DNA of 64,000 bases from assembly GCA_002104945.1 (NCBI GenBank), contig MCFH01000003.1, forward strand, positions 620,001 through 684,000, read 5' to 3'. Below are positions 1-12,786 of the stretch, piece after piece. Positions within the stretch are counted from its first letter, which is position 1, and every line of letters starts with the position of its first letter. The DNA comes from Piromyces finnis (Eukaryota > Neocallimastigomycota > Neocallimastigomycetes > Neocallimastigales > Neocallimastigaceae). The notes under the pieces were generated by a model. The model was not told where the DNA came from. It saw nothing but the letters and a program-made list of their open reading frames with translations, and searched no databases. The position numbers and the translations under genes are program-made.

Positions 1-722
1 AATGGAATTGCAATATCTTCACATATTGGATTTAATATATCATCAGAATAATGAACTGGTTGAAGATTTGGACAAGGTGGAGTATATAATGACCATTCTT
101 CAATAGTAGTATCAGTATTATTATCAAGAGCTTTATTTATCATTCCATCCATTATATATTGATTTACATCCACACCATATCTATCATAAAGTGGTTTCTT
201 TTTTATAATATGATTTTCTGTATATGTTTGTTCAATAACATAACCAGGGCCTAATGATGAAAGATCATTATTATTCTTTTCATTTTCATTATTATCTATA
301 GTATTTTCGGAATCTTTATTAGCATTATCTTTAATATTCTTATTCATTTCATTTTTATTTTCTTCAACTCTAGTTATTTCATCTTTATTATTATTTTCAA
401 TTTCATTACCATTTTTGTCTTCATTTCCTGAATTTATATTGCTGTTATTATTTTCAATTTCATTACCATTTTTGTCTTCATTTCCTGAATTTATATTGCT
501 GTTATTATTTTCATCCTCACTTTTACCATTTTTATATAATAGAAAATTACTATTGGTTTGTTTTTCTTTACTATTTATATCTCTAAAATTAATAGTACCT
601 TCGTTTTTTGAATTATTAAAACTCTGATATATCTGAAAAGCTAGTATCATAGTTAATAATATCATTATTATTAACTTTTTTTTCCTTAATATTTTAGCTA
701 AACTTATATTCCTATACGCCAT
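1..722 (-). CDS. GT17-family glycosyltransferase, N-terminal part (cut by window edge)
   Basis: The reading frame opens with ATG at 720-722 and stays open to base 1, about 240 codons; the catalytic domain lies outside the window. The N-terminus has a basic stretch (RKKK) and a hydrophobic segment (LIIMILLTMILAFQIY), the layout of a type II Golgi/ER signal anchor. An Asn/Glu/Lys-rich linker follows, with a perfect 57-nt (19-codon) tandem duplication starting near 421. The last ~80 codons (YDRYGVDVNQYI, TPPCPNLQPVHYS) match the stem just before the GT17 domain of the intact paralogue at 4855-7821. GT17 enzymes add the bisecting beta-1,4-GlcNAc to N-glycan mannose; the true acceptor in this organism is unknown. 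The first 246 bases are identical to 6848-7093, which points to recent duplication or gene conversion. Confidence 0.8.
   Translation of the reverse strand, partial: MAYRNISLAKILRKKKLIIMILLTMILAFQIYQSFNNSKNEGTINFRDINSKEKQTNSNFLLYKNGKSEDENNNSNINSGNEDKNGNEIENNNSNINSGNEDKNGNEIENNNKDEITRVEENKNEMNKNIKDNANKDSENTIDNNENEKNNNDLSSLGPGYVIEQTYTENHIIKKKPLYDRYGVDVNQYIMDGMINKALDNNTDTTIEEWSLYTPPCPNLQPVHYSDDILNPICEDIAIP
417..530 (-). repeat. 57-nt tandem duplication in coding linker
   Basis: Two consecutive copies of a 57-nt unit (the start of the unit at 421 recurs at 478) encode a duplicated NSNINSGNEDKNGNEIEN-type peptide. The unit length is a multiple of three, so the frame is kept. Confidence 0.85.
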
Positions 723-2154
<1,432 letters not shown>

Positions 2155-3525
2155 TTACTTTTCGAAATCTTCATTTATGTTATTTTCAATATCATCATTA
2201 TTTTCTTTTTCATCATTTTCATCACCATCATCTTCTTCATTTATTTCATCATCATTATCATTTTCATCACAATCTTCTTCAGTTTCATCATCTTTATTAT
2301 TTTCTTCTTCATCAACAGTTTCATCATTTTTATTGTTTTCAATTTCATTAACACCTTCACCGCCATTATCTTCTTCATTTATTTCATCTTCATTTTCATC
2401 ATCTTTGTTGTTTTCGATTTCATTAACACCTTCATCGCCATTATCTTCTTCATTTATTTCATCATCATTATCATTTTCATTATCATTTTCATCACAATCT
2501 TCTTCAATTTCATCATCTTTATTATTTTCTACTTCATCAACAGTTTCATCATCTTTATTGTTTTCAATTTCATTCTCGTTTTCATCATTTTTATTGTTTT
2601 CAATTTCATTAGCATCTTCACCGCCATTATCTTCTTCATTTATTTCATCATCATTATCATTTTCATTATCATTTTCATCACGATCTTCTTCAGTTTCATC
2701 ATCTTTATTATTTTCTTCTTCATCAACAGTTTCATCATTTTTATTGTTTTCAATTTCATTAACATCTTCACCGCCATTATCTTCTTCATTTATTTCATCT
2801 TCATTTTCATCATCTTTATTGTTTTCAATTTCATTAACACCTTCATCGCCATTATCTTCTTCATTTATTTCATCATCATTATCATTTTCATTATCATTTT
2901 CATCACAATCTTCTTCAATTTCATCATCTTTATTATTTTCTACTTCATCAACAGTTTCATCATTTTTATTATTTTTAATTTCATTAACTTCTTCATCACC
3001 ATCATTATCGTCTTTATTTATTTCATTTTCATCTTTTAAATTTTCGTTGATATTAATTTCGATACTGTCCTCATCGTCAGATTCATCATTTTTGTTGTTA
3101 TTAAATTCGATATTATTTTCATCTTCAGATTCATCATTTTTGTTGTTATTAAATTCGATATTATTTTCATCTTCAGATTCATCATTTTTGTTATTATTAA
3201 ATTCGTCATCATCTGCAACATCATTTGCATTTGCTTCTTCATCTTCTACCCCGAATTCAACCTCTAAGCCATTTTCATATATCTTATACTTATTTTCATT
3301 ATTATCAACCTTAAGTTCATTGGCAATACCTTTTTCATATAACAAGGAATTACTATTGATTTGTTCCCTTTTATCATTTATATTTCTAACATCAATAGTG
3401 CCTGTTATTTCATAGTTTTTAAAACTATGACATATCTGAAAAACAAGTACTATAGTTAATAATATCATTATTATTAACTTTTTTTTTTTTAATATTTTGG
3501 TTAGACCTATATTCCTAATTGCCAT
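2155..3525 (-). CDS. Signal-anchored acidic repeat protein, GT17 paralogue lacking the catalytic domain
   Basis: 456 aa, start ATG at 3523-3525, stop TAA. The first ~60 residues (MAIRNIGLTKILKKKKLIIM, then a hydrophobic stretch) closely match the signal-anchor end of the partial GT17 gene at 1-722, including the downstream NSNSLLYEKG-like motif. From about residue 100 the protein is almost only Asp, Glu and Asn in nested repeats: short NNKDDE, INEEDNGG and VNEIENN blocks inside a larger unit of roughly 410 nt (~137 aa). No GT17 motif (PDPRRRR, GDLDE, GWH) occurs, and none follows on this strand before 722. A secreted or Golgi-luminal acidic protein is inferred. The final codons contain a GTAATA that could be a splice donor, but no plausible next exon was found. 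It could be a gene fragment that happens to stay open. Confidence 0.7.
   Translation of the reverse strand: MAIRNIGLTKILKKKKLIIMILLTIVLVFQICHSFKNYEITGTIDVRNINDKREQINSNSLLYEKGIANELKVDNNENKYKIYENGLEVEFGVEDEEANANDVADDDEFNNNKNDESEDENNIEFNNNKNDESEDENNIEFNNNKNDESDDEDSIEININENLKDENEINKDDNDGDEEVNEIKNNKNDETVDEVENNKDDEIEEDCDENDNENDNDDEINEEDNGDEGVNEIENNKDDENEDEINEEDNGGEDVNEIENNKNDETVDEEENNKDDETEEDRDENDNENDNDDEINEEDNGGEDANEIENNKNDENENEIENNKDDETVDEVENNKDDEIEEDCDENDNENDNDDEINEEDNGDEGVNEIENNKDDENEDEINEEDNGGEGVNEIENNKNDETVDEEENNKDDETEEDCDENDNDDEINEEDDGDENDEKENNDDIENNINEDFEK
2280..3200. repeat. Nested D/E/N-coding tandem repeats
   Basis: GAT/GAA/AAT-type codons recur in blocks. A segment beginning near 2290 recurs almost unchanged near 2701 (period about 410 nt). 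Near 3075-3195 the unit NNKNDESEDENNIEF occurs as adjacent ~54-nt copies. All unit lengths preserve frame. Confidence 0.85.
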
Positions 3526-4854
3526 GTTCTTATTTTTACAATATATATTTTTATTAATAAATATTAATAGTTATATATTTAGAGTAGATATAATACAACT
3601 AAACTAAAAACTTGTTATGTTTTTTATAATATAATTTTATATTCTTTTTCTATAAAAAAAAAAAAAAAAGTTTTTTGGGTATATTATATATAAATATCGT
3701 TTTTTTTTATTATTATTTATTATTGTTATCATTCTTTTTTTTTCCCACAATTAAAGTAGTTAAATTATTAATTAATAGTTTTATTTTCTTTTTATTTGTA
3801 TATTATATAATTATACCACAAAATTAATTTTAAAAATATACCAATTCAACCATTACATATATTAATTATTTTTAAAAGAAATTCTTTTATGTACTAATTA
3901 CCAATTAAAAATGTTAACTAAATACATCATTAAGAAAATTTTTAATTCTATTTCTGCTACTACATCTATTTTTTATATAAATGTAGTAGCATGATTTATT
4001 TAATAAATTTTACATTATGTATACATAATTAAATTTATACTATTATTAATTATATGATAATTATCTATAAATAGTTCAAAAAATCATTATAAATCAAAAG
4101 GGTATATTTTGAAAATATAGACTTTTTTCAAATAATAATTAAAATATAATGCAATGCTAAAAGTAATTTATAATTCATGTATCATTTCATTGTCTTATTT
4201 TATTTTTAAGTATATTTTTATCTTTAACCGACTTCTCTTTAATAAACATTAATTACTATATGTTTTATTCATATTTCTCTAAAATAATTGATGGTATTTA
4301 TTTTCAAATGAATTTTTTCTAAATTAATTTAATATAGTTTTTATAAAATATTTATTTAATGATTATTTTATTTAAGAACTTTATAAAGTCTTTTATTTTT
4401 AAAATTAGTATAAAAATGATATTCATTTAATGAAATTTAAATATGAAATCAAAATTATATATAAAATTAAAAAATATTATCATAATTATTATAGTATAAT
4501 AATAGATTTATTTAAAATAAAGAAAAAATACTTTTGAAAAAATACTTTTGAATATTATTTATAATATATTTTTTAAAAATAATATTTTGTCATCAGAGTT
4601 TTTATAAAATAAATTTTAATAAATAAAATAAGTAATTATAATAATAATTACTAATATACAAACACAAAGGATAGTAATAATTTTCATTACTTTCAAATAT
4701 ATTAGAAAGTCGTTAGTGAATATTAAATAATGAAAATAACAATTATCATTATTTAACTTAAAATTTGTCAATAAAAAAAAAAAGGATTTAAATGAATGTA
4801 CTGTTGTAAAAAAAAAAAAAAAAAATCCAATATTTTTTTTTTTTCATAAATCAT
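3526..4854. other. Gene-free A/T-rich intergenic region
   Basis: Only A/T-rich sequence with short homopolymers. No coding or RNA gene could be supported on either strand. Confidence 0.7.
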
Positions 4855-7821
4855 TCATCTTTTCTTATCGTTTTGTCTAAATGGTGTAATTTCATTTAAT
4901 ACAGTATTATTTAATTGATTAAAATCTACAGTGCTCCATTCTTCTTTTGGAATAACTTCCCACCATAGCCGTTTACTTAGACCATAATCACGATCAAGCA
5001 TATAGGAATAACAAATTGGATTTTCCCATACTTGACGTGGCATTTCATGAAGAATTAAATGATTTAATTTTTTTAAGGTACGACTTTTACGATTTCCTTT
5101 AGATTCTCTTTGGATGTCTTTCCATAATTTATAACTATATAAATTAGGAACTTTCTCATTTTCAGTTTCTGGGAGTTTCACATTAATGGTTGGTATTGGT
5201 GAATTATTCCCAAAAATGTAAAGATGTTTATGAATTCTTTGCAATATTATTCCTTTTTGTTTTTCATAACTTAACTCTCTAAAAAAATTAAAATGAGAAT
5301 ATGACTTTAATTTATTAATAAAATTTGGCATATTAGGAAGGAAAGAACTCATGTGCCATCCACTCTTGTAAAATGCAATTTGATTATCTTTGGTTTCTTT
5401 CCTAGGTTTTGTAGCAAATCTTAAATATTCTCCCAATAATCCTTCTCCATTTTTATCTGGAGTATCATTATCAGTATATGTATACCCCTGATATGGATCA
5501 ATTCCCATAGCCTTTTCATTATCAGTATAATCTTTTAAAATTTTGTTTTCTTCATCTTTTCTGTATTTGTCATTATTTTCATTTTTATTATATTTAATGT
5601 CATAAATATTATTACCATCTTCTTCGCTATTATTGTCATTATTATTAGTATTATCTTCAATAATATCAATATTTTTTTTATCACCTACTCCTCTATTTTC
5701 ATTATTTCCAATGTTGCTTTTGCTTATGTTATATTCGTTTTTAGTATCATCAATGTCATTTTTATCAACTATTACATCTTTATTATAATTATTTTCGAAA
5801 TTATTTCCATAAAAGTTATCATTAATTTCAATATCATCCGTTTTTATTTCATTTCGCTTAACAAGATGATGTTGTTTTGCATATTTCTTTAAATTATATT
5901 TATTTCCGCTTGGAGTATATTGAGGATATTGTCCTAATGATCTTCTAGCATCAAAAATTGCTATATTAGGATGAAATATAACACCAATTTGTTTATTGAT
6001 GACCATATTGAAAGAATACTCATAAAAGTAACTATTAAAAGCAAGAGAAGGGAAAACATCATAATCAACTAAATATTTTCCCATTCTTGATTTTGCTATA
6101 GGTAAGGATTTATCTCGAATATAACTTTTAACATTAGGATCTGCCATGGATTCTGGTGCTCCACCAAATCCCATTTGTAAATGTTCCCATCCTCCACATT
6201 TTTTAAGGTAGGAAAGTAATCGTGCTTTAGGCATTTCATCTAAATCTCCATGGAAAAATAAATCTCCATGTCGAGCATTAACTGCTCGTAATCCTTTTTC
6301 AATTACTTGTCTTCTTGCTAAATGTTCTCTTGGAAAGGCTGGCCCTCTAGGGTGAGCTTTTTTCATTTCTAAAACCGGAAGGGTTACCGGAATAATTTTG
6401 TCTCTAAATTTTTCATATCTATTAGTTTCAAGAAGTGTTCTTGTTAAATAAAGTGGCTTTTTATATCCTGAAAATGTACAATTGGATTCATAGATAATGA
6501 AATAATCGACAATTTCGTAAAATTCTGATAAATACACATCTAATAATTCAAATTCTGAATTAAATAAAATCATACTAAACAATCTTCTTCTTCTTGGATC
6601 TGGGACTTTATCCATTGGACTTTTTATTACTTTACTGTAATAGTCACCATCATTATTTTCTTTAATATCATAATATCCATAGTCAAAAGGGTGATACGTT
6701 TCGCTTAACATTTCTTTAATAGTTGCATTTTTATAATTTGGAACATTTCCATCTGTTTCTTTCCATTCTTTAAATTTTTTCATTTGTGAAGTAATACTAC
6801 TAAGTCTTAAAGTGTATGGTATCCTAGTATTATCTTTAATCTTATTAAATGGAATTGCAATATCTTCACATATTGGATTTAATATATCATCAGAATAATG
6901 AACTGGTTGAAGATTTGGACAAGGTGGAGTATATAATGACCATTCTTCAATAGTAGTATCAGTATTATTATCAAGAGCTTTATTTATCATTCCATCCATT
7001 ATATATTGATTTACATCCACACCATATCTATCATAAAGTGGTTTCTTTTTTATAATATGATTTTCTGTATATGTTTGTTCAATAACATAACCACGACCCA
7101 ATGATAAAACTTTAACTTTCTTTTTTTTATTATATTTGTTCTTACTTTTATTATCATTACCTTTATTTTTAGTTTTATTTTTTTGAGTTTTCTTATTATT
7201 GGATTTTATCCCATTGTCATTTACAGCATTTAATATATCAATTACTTTTTCTTCCTCAATATCATTTTCTTTAATTTTATTATTTTTATTATTGTCATTA
7301 TCATTATGAATAAACTTAATTTTGTTATCAACTTCATTTAATATATCAATAACTTTTTCTTCCTCAACATTATTTTCTTTGATTTTATTATTTTTATTGT
7401 CAGGGATTTCATATTTATAATTGTCATTATTATTATTAATAATCTTAATTTCACTTTCAATTTCATTTAATACATTAATAACTTTTTTTTCCTCGACATT
7501 ATTTTCTTGGATTTTATTATTTTTATAGTCAGGGATTTTATTTTTATTATTGCTACTTTCATTATAAATAAGTTTAATTTCATTATCTACTCCATTAGCT
7601 TTAAATGAATTATTCTGTTCATCTATTACTGTTTTATTACCTATAACAGTGTCATTAACATATTTAATATTTTTTCTATGAAATGAATCTGTTATATCCG
7701 AATTGTATAAACTATATTTTAGTTGAATTATAAGTAACGCAACTAAAATTAAAATAAAAATATTTTTTTTTCTACATAATATTTTGATTAAAGATAATTC
7801 AATTCTACTGTGAGCTGTCAT
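4855..7821 (-). CDS. GT17 glycosyltransferase (beta-1,4-mannosyl-glycoprotein GlcNAc-transferase family)
   Basis: 988 aa, intronless, stop TGA. Residues ~20-34 form a hydrophobic signal anchor after RKK, giving type II topology with a Golgi/ER-luminal catalytic domain. Residues ~40-235 are an Asn/Lys/Glu-rich stem with three repeats around NNKIKENNVEEEKVI. The GT17 domain begins near residue 285 (TPPCPNLQPVHYS) and shows PDPRRRRLFSMILFNSEFEL, YFIIYESNCTFSG, the acidic signature GDLDEMP (D526, D528, E529; donor/metal site by family analogy), IFDARRSLGQYP and KSGWHMSSF. An Asp/Asn-rich insert of about 100 residues splits the domain before GWH. The family transfers GlcNAc in beta-1,4 linkage to N-glycan core mannose, but fungal acceptors are not established, so the substrate is open. 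It is the only full-length intact member of this cluster. Confidence 0.88.
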   Translation of the reverse strand: MTAHSRIELSLIKILCRKKNIFILILVALLIIQLKYSLYNSDITDSFHRKNIKYVNDTVIGNKTVIDEQNNSFKANGVDNEIKLIYNESSNNKNKIPDYKNNKIQENNVEEKKVINVLNEIESEIKIINNNNDNYKYEIPDNKNNKIKENNVEEEKVIDILNEVDNKIKFIHNDNDNNKNNKIKENDIEEEKVIDILNAVNDNGIKSNNKKTQKNKTKNKGNDNKSKNKYNKKKKVKVLSLGRGYVIEQTYTENHIIKKKPLYDRYGVDVNQYIMDGMINKALDNNTDTTIEEWSLYTPPCPNLQPVHYSDDILNPICEDIAIPFNKIKDNTRIPYTLRLSSITSQMKKFKEWKETDGNVPNYKNATIKEMLSETYHPFDYGYYDIKENNDGDYYSKVIKSPMDKVPDPRRRRLFSMILFNSEFELLDVYLSEFYEIVDYFIIYESNCTFSGYKKPLYLTRTLLETNRYEKFRDKIIPVTLPVLEMKKAHPRGPAFPREHLARRQVIEKGLRAVNARHGDLFFHGDLDEMPKARLLSYLKKCGGWEHLQMGFGGAPESMADPNVKSYIRDKSLPIAKSRMGKYLVDYDVFPSLAFNSYFYEYSFNMVINKQIGVIFHPNIAIFDARRSLGQYPQYTPSGNKYNLKKYAKQHHLVKRNEIKTDDIEINDNFYGNNFENNYNKDVIVDKNDIDDTKNEYNISKSNIGNNENRGVGDKKNIDIIEDNTNNNDNNSEEDGNNIYDIKYNKNENNDKYRKDEENKILKDYTDNEKAMGIDPYQGYTYTDNDTPDKNGEGLLGEYLRFATKPRKETKDNQIAFYKSGWHMSSFLPNMPNFINKLKSYSHFNFFRELSYEKQKGIILQRIHKHLYIFGNNSPIPTINVKLPETENEKVPNLYSYKLWKDIQRESKGNRKSRTLKKLNHLILHEMPRQVWENPICYSYMLDRDYGLSKRLWWEVIPKEEWSTVDFNQLNNTVLNEITPFRQNDKKR

Positions 7822-8449
7822 ATTCTTATATTCATAATATTAATTAATATACTTTTTTCTAAATTCAATATACTTTATTTTTAATGTTAATAATATTTAA
7901 AATATATATATATTATTATAGAACAATTTATTTAAATTTAATGAAATTTATAACTTTTAAATCATTTTTTTTTTCACATAAAAAAAAAATTGTAGAAAGA
8001 TATTTTATTTTTATATATATATAATATATATTATATTATATTAAATATTTGTCAAGCCATATTATGTAAAGATTTTTCTTTAATTAAAAAATTGTATCTT
8101 CCATTTATTTTTTATTAAATTTATATTTATAATAAAATATTTTTAATACTAAAAGTTTTAAGTTTATTACAATGAAATATGAAGTTTTTTTTTTTTGTAT
8201 TTTAATTTTAATACCTTTTTATAATTTAATATTATAGTATTACTTTTAGACGGTTTAATATCAAATAACATTTAATAAAAAATGTTTATGTATAAAAAAT
8301 TTTCTTACTTCCAATTGGTGAAAAAAATCATAAAAGTTTTATCCACTTCTTTATAACCGATTATATTCTTTTTTTTTTTTTTTTTTTTCTATAATGTTAA
8401 GAAATATCATTTAAGATTTCTAATAGAACTTATACAGAATTTCATTTTC

Positions 8450-8482
<33 letters not shown>

Positions 8483-8996
8483 GAATTATATATAAAAAAA
8501 TGATTTTGAAAAGTACTTTGTAATAATATAATACATCACTCGTTAATCACCATGAAAATTGATATTATTTTCAATATCAATATCTGAGGAAAGATAAAAA
8601 TGTTAATAAAAACTCATTCAGATTTCAATTTATATAAATATTGCCTCTTTTACACTATCTTTGTCAATGAATGCTAATACATAATAAAAATAAAAATAAT
8701 GAATATGTGCCCTGTATATTATAAAATTATTATGCAATTTGAAATGTTATATTTAAAATAAATATAAAAAAATGCTAAAAAAAAATTTATTTACTTTATT
8801 AAAGCTACATGACAATTCATATTTGAAAATTTAAATTTTTATTTATAAATATTTACATTTAATTACTTCTATTATATATATTATATATACATGTTAAATA
8901 ATGATATCTTTTACTATGTTATAATAAATTTCATAAATAAATAATGAATTAAAATCTATTTATTTGTTTGTATGTTTCTTTTTTTTTTTTAGTTTT
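7822..8996. other. Gene-free A/T-rich intergenic region
   Basis: No coding signal. Contains T runs at about 8371-8388 and 8456-8482 and scattered TA repeats. Confidence 0.7.
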
Positions 8997-11605
8997 CTAA
9001 TTTTTGTCATCATAGATAACTTGATTTTTTGAATTAAGTTTGAGTGAAAATTTTTTCAAAATGGTATTATTTAATTTACTAAAATCTATAGTTGACCATT
9101 CTTCTTTTGGTACTATTTCCCACCATAATTTTTTGGTAAATCCAAAGTTACGATCAAGCATATATGAATAGCAAATAGGATTTTGCCATACCTGCTGTGG
9201 AATTTCATGAAGAACATGATTACTTAATTTAATAAGTTTTTTACTTCTTCCTGTTTCTTGAATTTCTTCTTTTATATTTTGCCATGTTTGATAGCTATAG
9301 ATTTCTGGAAATTTTTCTTCTTTAGTACGTGGTAATTTAACTTTCACTGTTTCCATAGGTAAATTGTTATTACCAAATATATATAGATTTTTGTGAATAC
9401 GATCAATCATTTCTTTCTTCTTTTCTCTATCCGTCATATCATTATATGCATTATAATGAGAATAGGATGCTACTTTATTAAAGAAATGTTTAATATTTGG
9501 AAGGAAAGAACTTCAATGCCATCCACTTTTCCAAAATCCAACCATATTTCTATCTTTTAGCAATTTTTTATTTTTCCCATATATTTTTGTTCTAAACCTC
9601 ATAAATTCACCTAAAAATCCTTTACCTAGGTAATCGTCATTTGTATTATCAGAATAAGAATATCCTTTATATGGATCAAACATTGTTGTATTAAATATAG
9701 AATTTTCAATACTCCTCTTTTCATCTTCATTGATATCTTTATAATCATTATCTTCTTTATCATTATTTTCATCATCAACAAAACTCCTATAATCAATGTA
9801 TTCATTCTCATAATCATTATTTTCATCTTCATCATTACCTTCAATATCGTTACTACCATTTTCAGTTTTATTATCATAATAGCCATCATACTCATTATCA
9901 ACTTCATTAATATTTTCTATTTCATCATTCTCAAATTCATTTTCATTTTCTATATAGCTTCTTTTGGAGTAATGTTTTATATTATTTATATCAAATTTTG
10001 TTCCATCATTATTAAATTTTGGATATTGTCCTAATGCTTTTCTAGCATCAAAAATTGCAATATTAGGATGAAATAAATTACTTAAGTGTCTGTTTTCAAT
10101 CATATGAAAAGAATATTCGTAAAAAAATATTGAAAATCCAATGGAGTCTTTCAATGAATAATCTATTTTATATTCACCCACTCTATTTGTTGAAACAGGT
10201 AAAGTTTTATCATGAATATAACTTTTTGTATTTGGGTTATTTATAGGTTTTGGACCTCCACCAATACCCATTTGTAAATGTTCCCATCCTCCACATTTTT
10301 TAAGATATGAGGTAAGTCTAGGTCTTGGAACTTCATCTAAATCTCCATGGATAAAAAGATCTCCATGACGAGCATTAACTGCTCTTAATCCCTTTTCAAT
10401 AACTTCTCTTCTTGCTAAATGTTCCCTAGGAAAGCCTGGTCCTCTAGAATTATAATTTTTTAACTCTAATACAGGAAGAGTTACAGGAATAATTTTATCT
10501 CTAAATTTTTCATATCTATTAGTTTCAAGAAGTGTTCTTGTTAAATAAAGTGGCTTTTTAAATCCAGAAAATGTAGAATTAGACTCATAAATAATGAAAT
10601 AATCAAATATTTCATAAAATTCAGCAAGATAAAGATCCAACAACTCAAATTCTGAATTAAATAAAATCATACTAAATAGTCTTCTTCTTCTTGGATCTGG
10701 TACTTCATCCATTGGACTTTTAACTACTTTACTATAATAATCTTCATCTTCATTCTTTTCATATTTATAATAGCCATAGTCAAACGGATGATAATCATCG
10801 TTTACTAATTCTTCCATATTGGCATCTTTGTAATTTGGAAGTTTACTATCAAATTTTCTAAATTCTTCTCATCTCTTCATTTGAGTAGTTATATTACTAA
10901 GTCTCATGGTTAATGGTAAATTATAAAAGTTAGTACCTTTACTGGTAACTTTATAAAATGGTAATGCAATATCCTCACATACAGGATCCAATACATCTTT
11001 TGAGTAATGAACTGGATGAAGATTTGGACATGGTGGAGTATATAAATCCCAATCTTCAATAGTTGCGTCGGTGTTATTGTTAATTGCTTTATTGATCATT
11101 CCATCAATAATATATTTATTTAAATCAATACCATAACGATCATAGTAAGGTTTTTTCTTAATGATATTTACTACACTGTAGGATTCATGAATTTTAAATT
11201 TATTTTCCTTTTTTTTACTATTTTTGTTATGATTGTATTTTGGTCTTGATTTATGTTTTGGTTTATTTTTTGATTTTGATCCTTGTTTTGAGTTTACTTT
11301 TCCTTTACCTTTTTTATTCCTATTTCCTCTGCCTTTTATTTTTTTTGCTCTTTATTAGAACCCTTTAATAATTTTGAATGATTTTCAATTCCATTGTCTC
11401 TATTTCTATTTTCAACAATATTAATATCTTTGTCATTTACCATTACATTTTTTATTGATTTAATTAAATTTACATTTTTAGGAATAATATTATTTTCTTT
11501 TTTATATATATATCCTAAAGAAAATAATACTAATAAAATTAAAGGAAATACAATTAAATGTATTTTACTAAAATGCTTAATACTTTGTTTTGCTTTGTGC
11601 TTCAT
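8997..11605 (-). pseudogene. GT17 glycosyltransferase, disrupted copy (one frameshift, two premature TGA)
   Basis: Four consecutive minus-strand segments together cover a whole GT17 protein. 11336-11605 is the signal anchor (LIVFPLILLVLFSLGYIY) and linker; 10869-11099 and upstream is the PCPNLHPVHYS stem; 9513-10817 is the catalytic core (PDPRRRRLFS, GDLDEVP); 8997-9437 is the C-terminal part. Three lesions separate them. At ~11339-11347 a run of eight A ends in TAA, and one extra A would restore the frame. At ~10866-10868 there is an in-frame TGA after QMKR, where the paralogue has Phe. At 9513-9515 there is an in-frame TGA after SGWH, where the paralogue has Met and animal GT17 enzymes have Cys. 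The frame is otherwise open and conserved, so inactivation is recent. An assembly error could explain the homopolymer lesion but hardly both TGA codons. Confidence 0.85.
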
Positions 11606-12786
11606 TATATAAAAAAGATTATTTTATAGAATGTAAAATGTAAATATAATAATTCAAAGATTTAAAAATATGATTTGTATATACAATATTTTTATTTATT
11701 GAAATAATATACTGATATAAATTACATTTAACTATTATAATAAATAAATTTTAATAATATTATTTTTATTATATATCTTATTACTTCATACTATTCAATT
11801 AAAAAAAAATAAAATAAAATATAAAGAAAAAGAGGTAGGAAATAATGAAATTTAAAAATAAAAAGTGATTTAACTATATATTACTAGAAATTCGACTCAA
11901 ATATAAAATTATTAAATAATAATAAAAATTAGCATCTAATCTTTGAGCTTAACCTTTTTTTTTAAAAAAGAAAGAGGTAAATTATATCTAGACTAAAAAA
12001 CACTTAAATTCTATAATTTTTAAGATTTTATTTAATTAAATTTTTACCAAAATAAATAAACTTTGGAGAATTTAATTATTTTATCATCAATAATAATACA
12101 AATAATACATAGATGAAAGAAAAAAAACATTAATGCCTTTTCAAAATGCCATTCATAGATTTGGCAGTTAATAATAAAAAATATATATATAATTAATAAT
12201 TAATAAATGAGAATAAATAATAATATAAACATTTTTATATTAACAATTTTAAAATTGACAAATATTTTATAAATATATAACTATATTCTATTTTTAATCA
12301 TAGTTTATTTATTATCTATAAAGTTTTGCCTTTTTTATTTTCAACTTATTTTTGGAGAGATTTTATTTCTTATAAAGCGGTTTAATGAATCCGAATTGAT
12401 TGAAATTCAGTTTTTTATTTGGTAAAATGAATAAATCATGAGATAATAATATTATAGGATTATTTTTACATTAGTAACTTATTATCTGCTATATATTTTT
12501 ATTAATATATATTATAATATTGTTTAGTATACTTTTTATTTTATTCTTTTTTTATTTTTATTTTTATTTTTAATAAAATTATCTTCTTTTATTCTTTTAT
12601 AAATACACTTATTTATATTAATTAGAATACAATTATGATAAAAACTGTAATAATATTACTAATTGTTAAATTTTTATAAGTATTTTATATATATATCTAT
12701 AAAATATTATATTTTATTTAATAGATTTACATGATTTACTACTATTATTATTTTATATTATACTTTTATTAATAAATTTATATATT
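11606..12786. other. Gene-free A/T-rich intergenic region
   Basis: A/T-rich with TA runs. No coding or RNA gene recognised on either strand. Confidence 0.7.

Noticed and set aside
9513-9515. Selenocysteine codon in the GT17 copy
   Set aside because: The position corresponds to a Cys in animal GT17 enzymes, but the local paralogue has Met there. A second TGA and a frameshift occur in the same gene, and no SECIS-like structure was recognised. Pseudogene is simpler.
8997-11605. Alternative genetic code with TGA as Trp
   Set aside because: The intact GT17 gene and the LINE ORF both end at TGA where homology ends, and Trp is coded TGG throughout.
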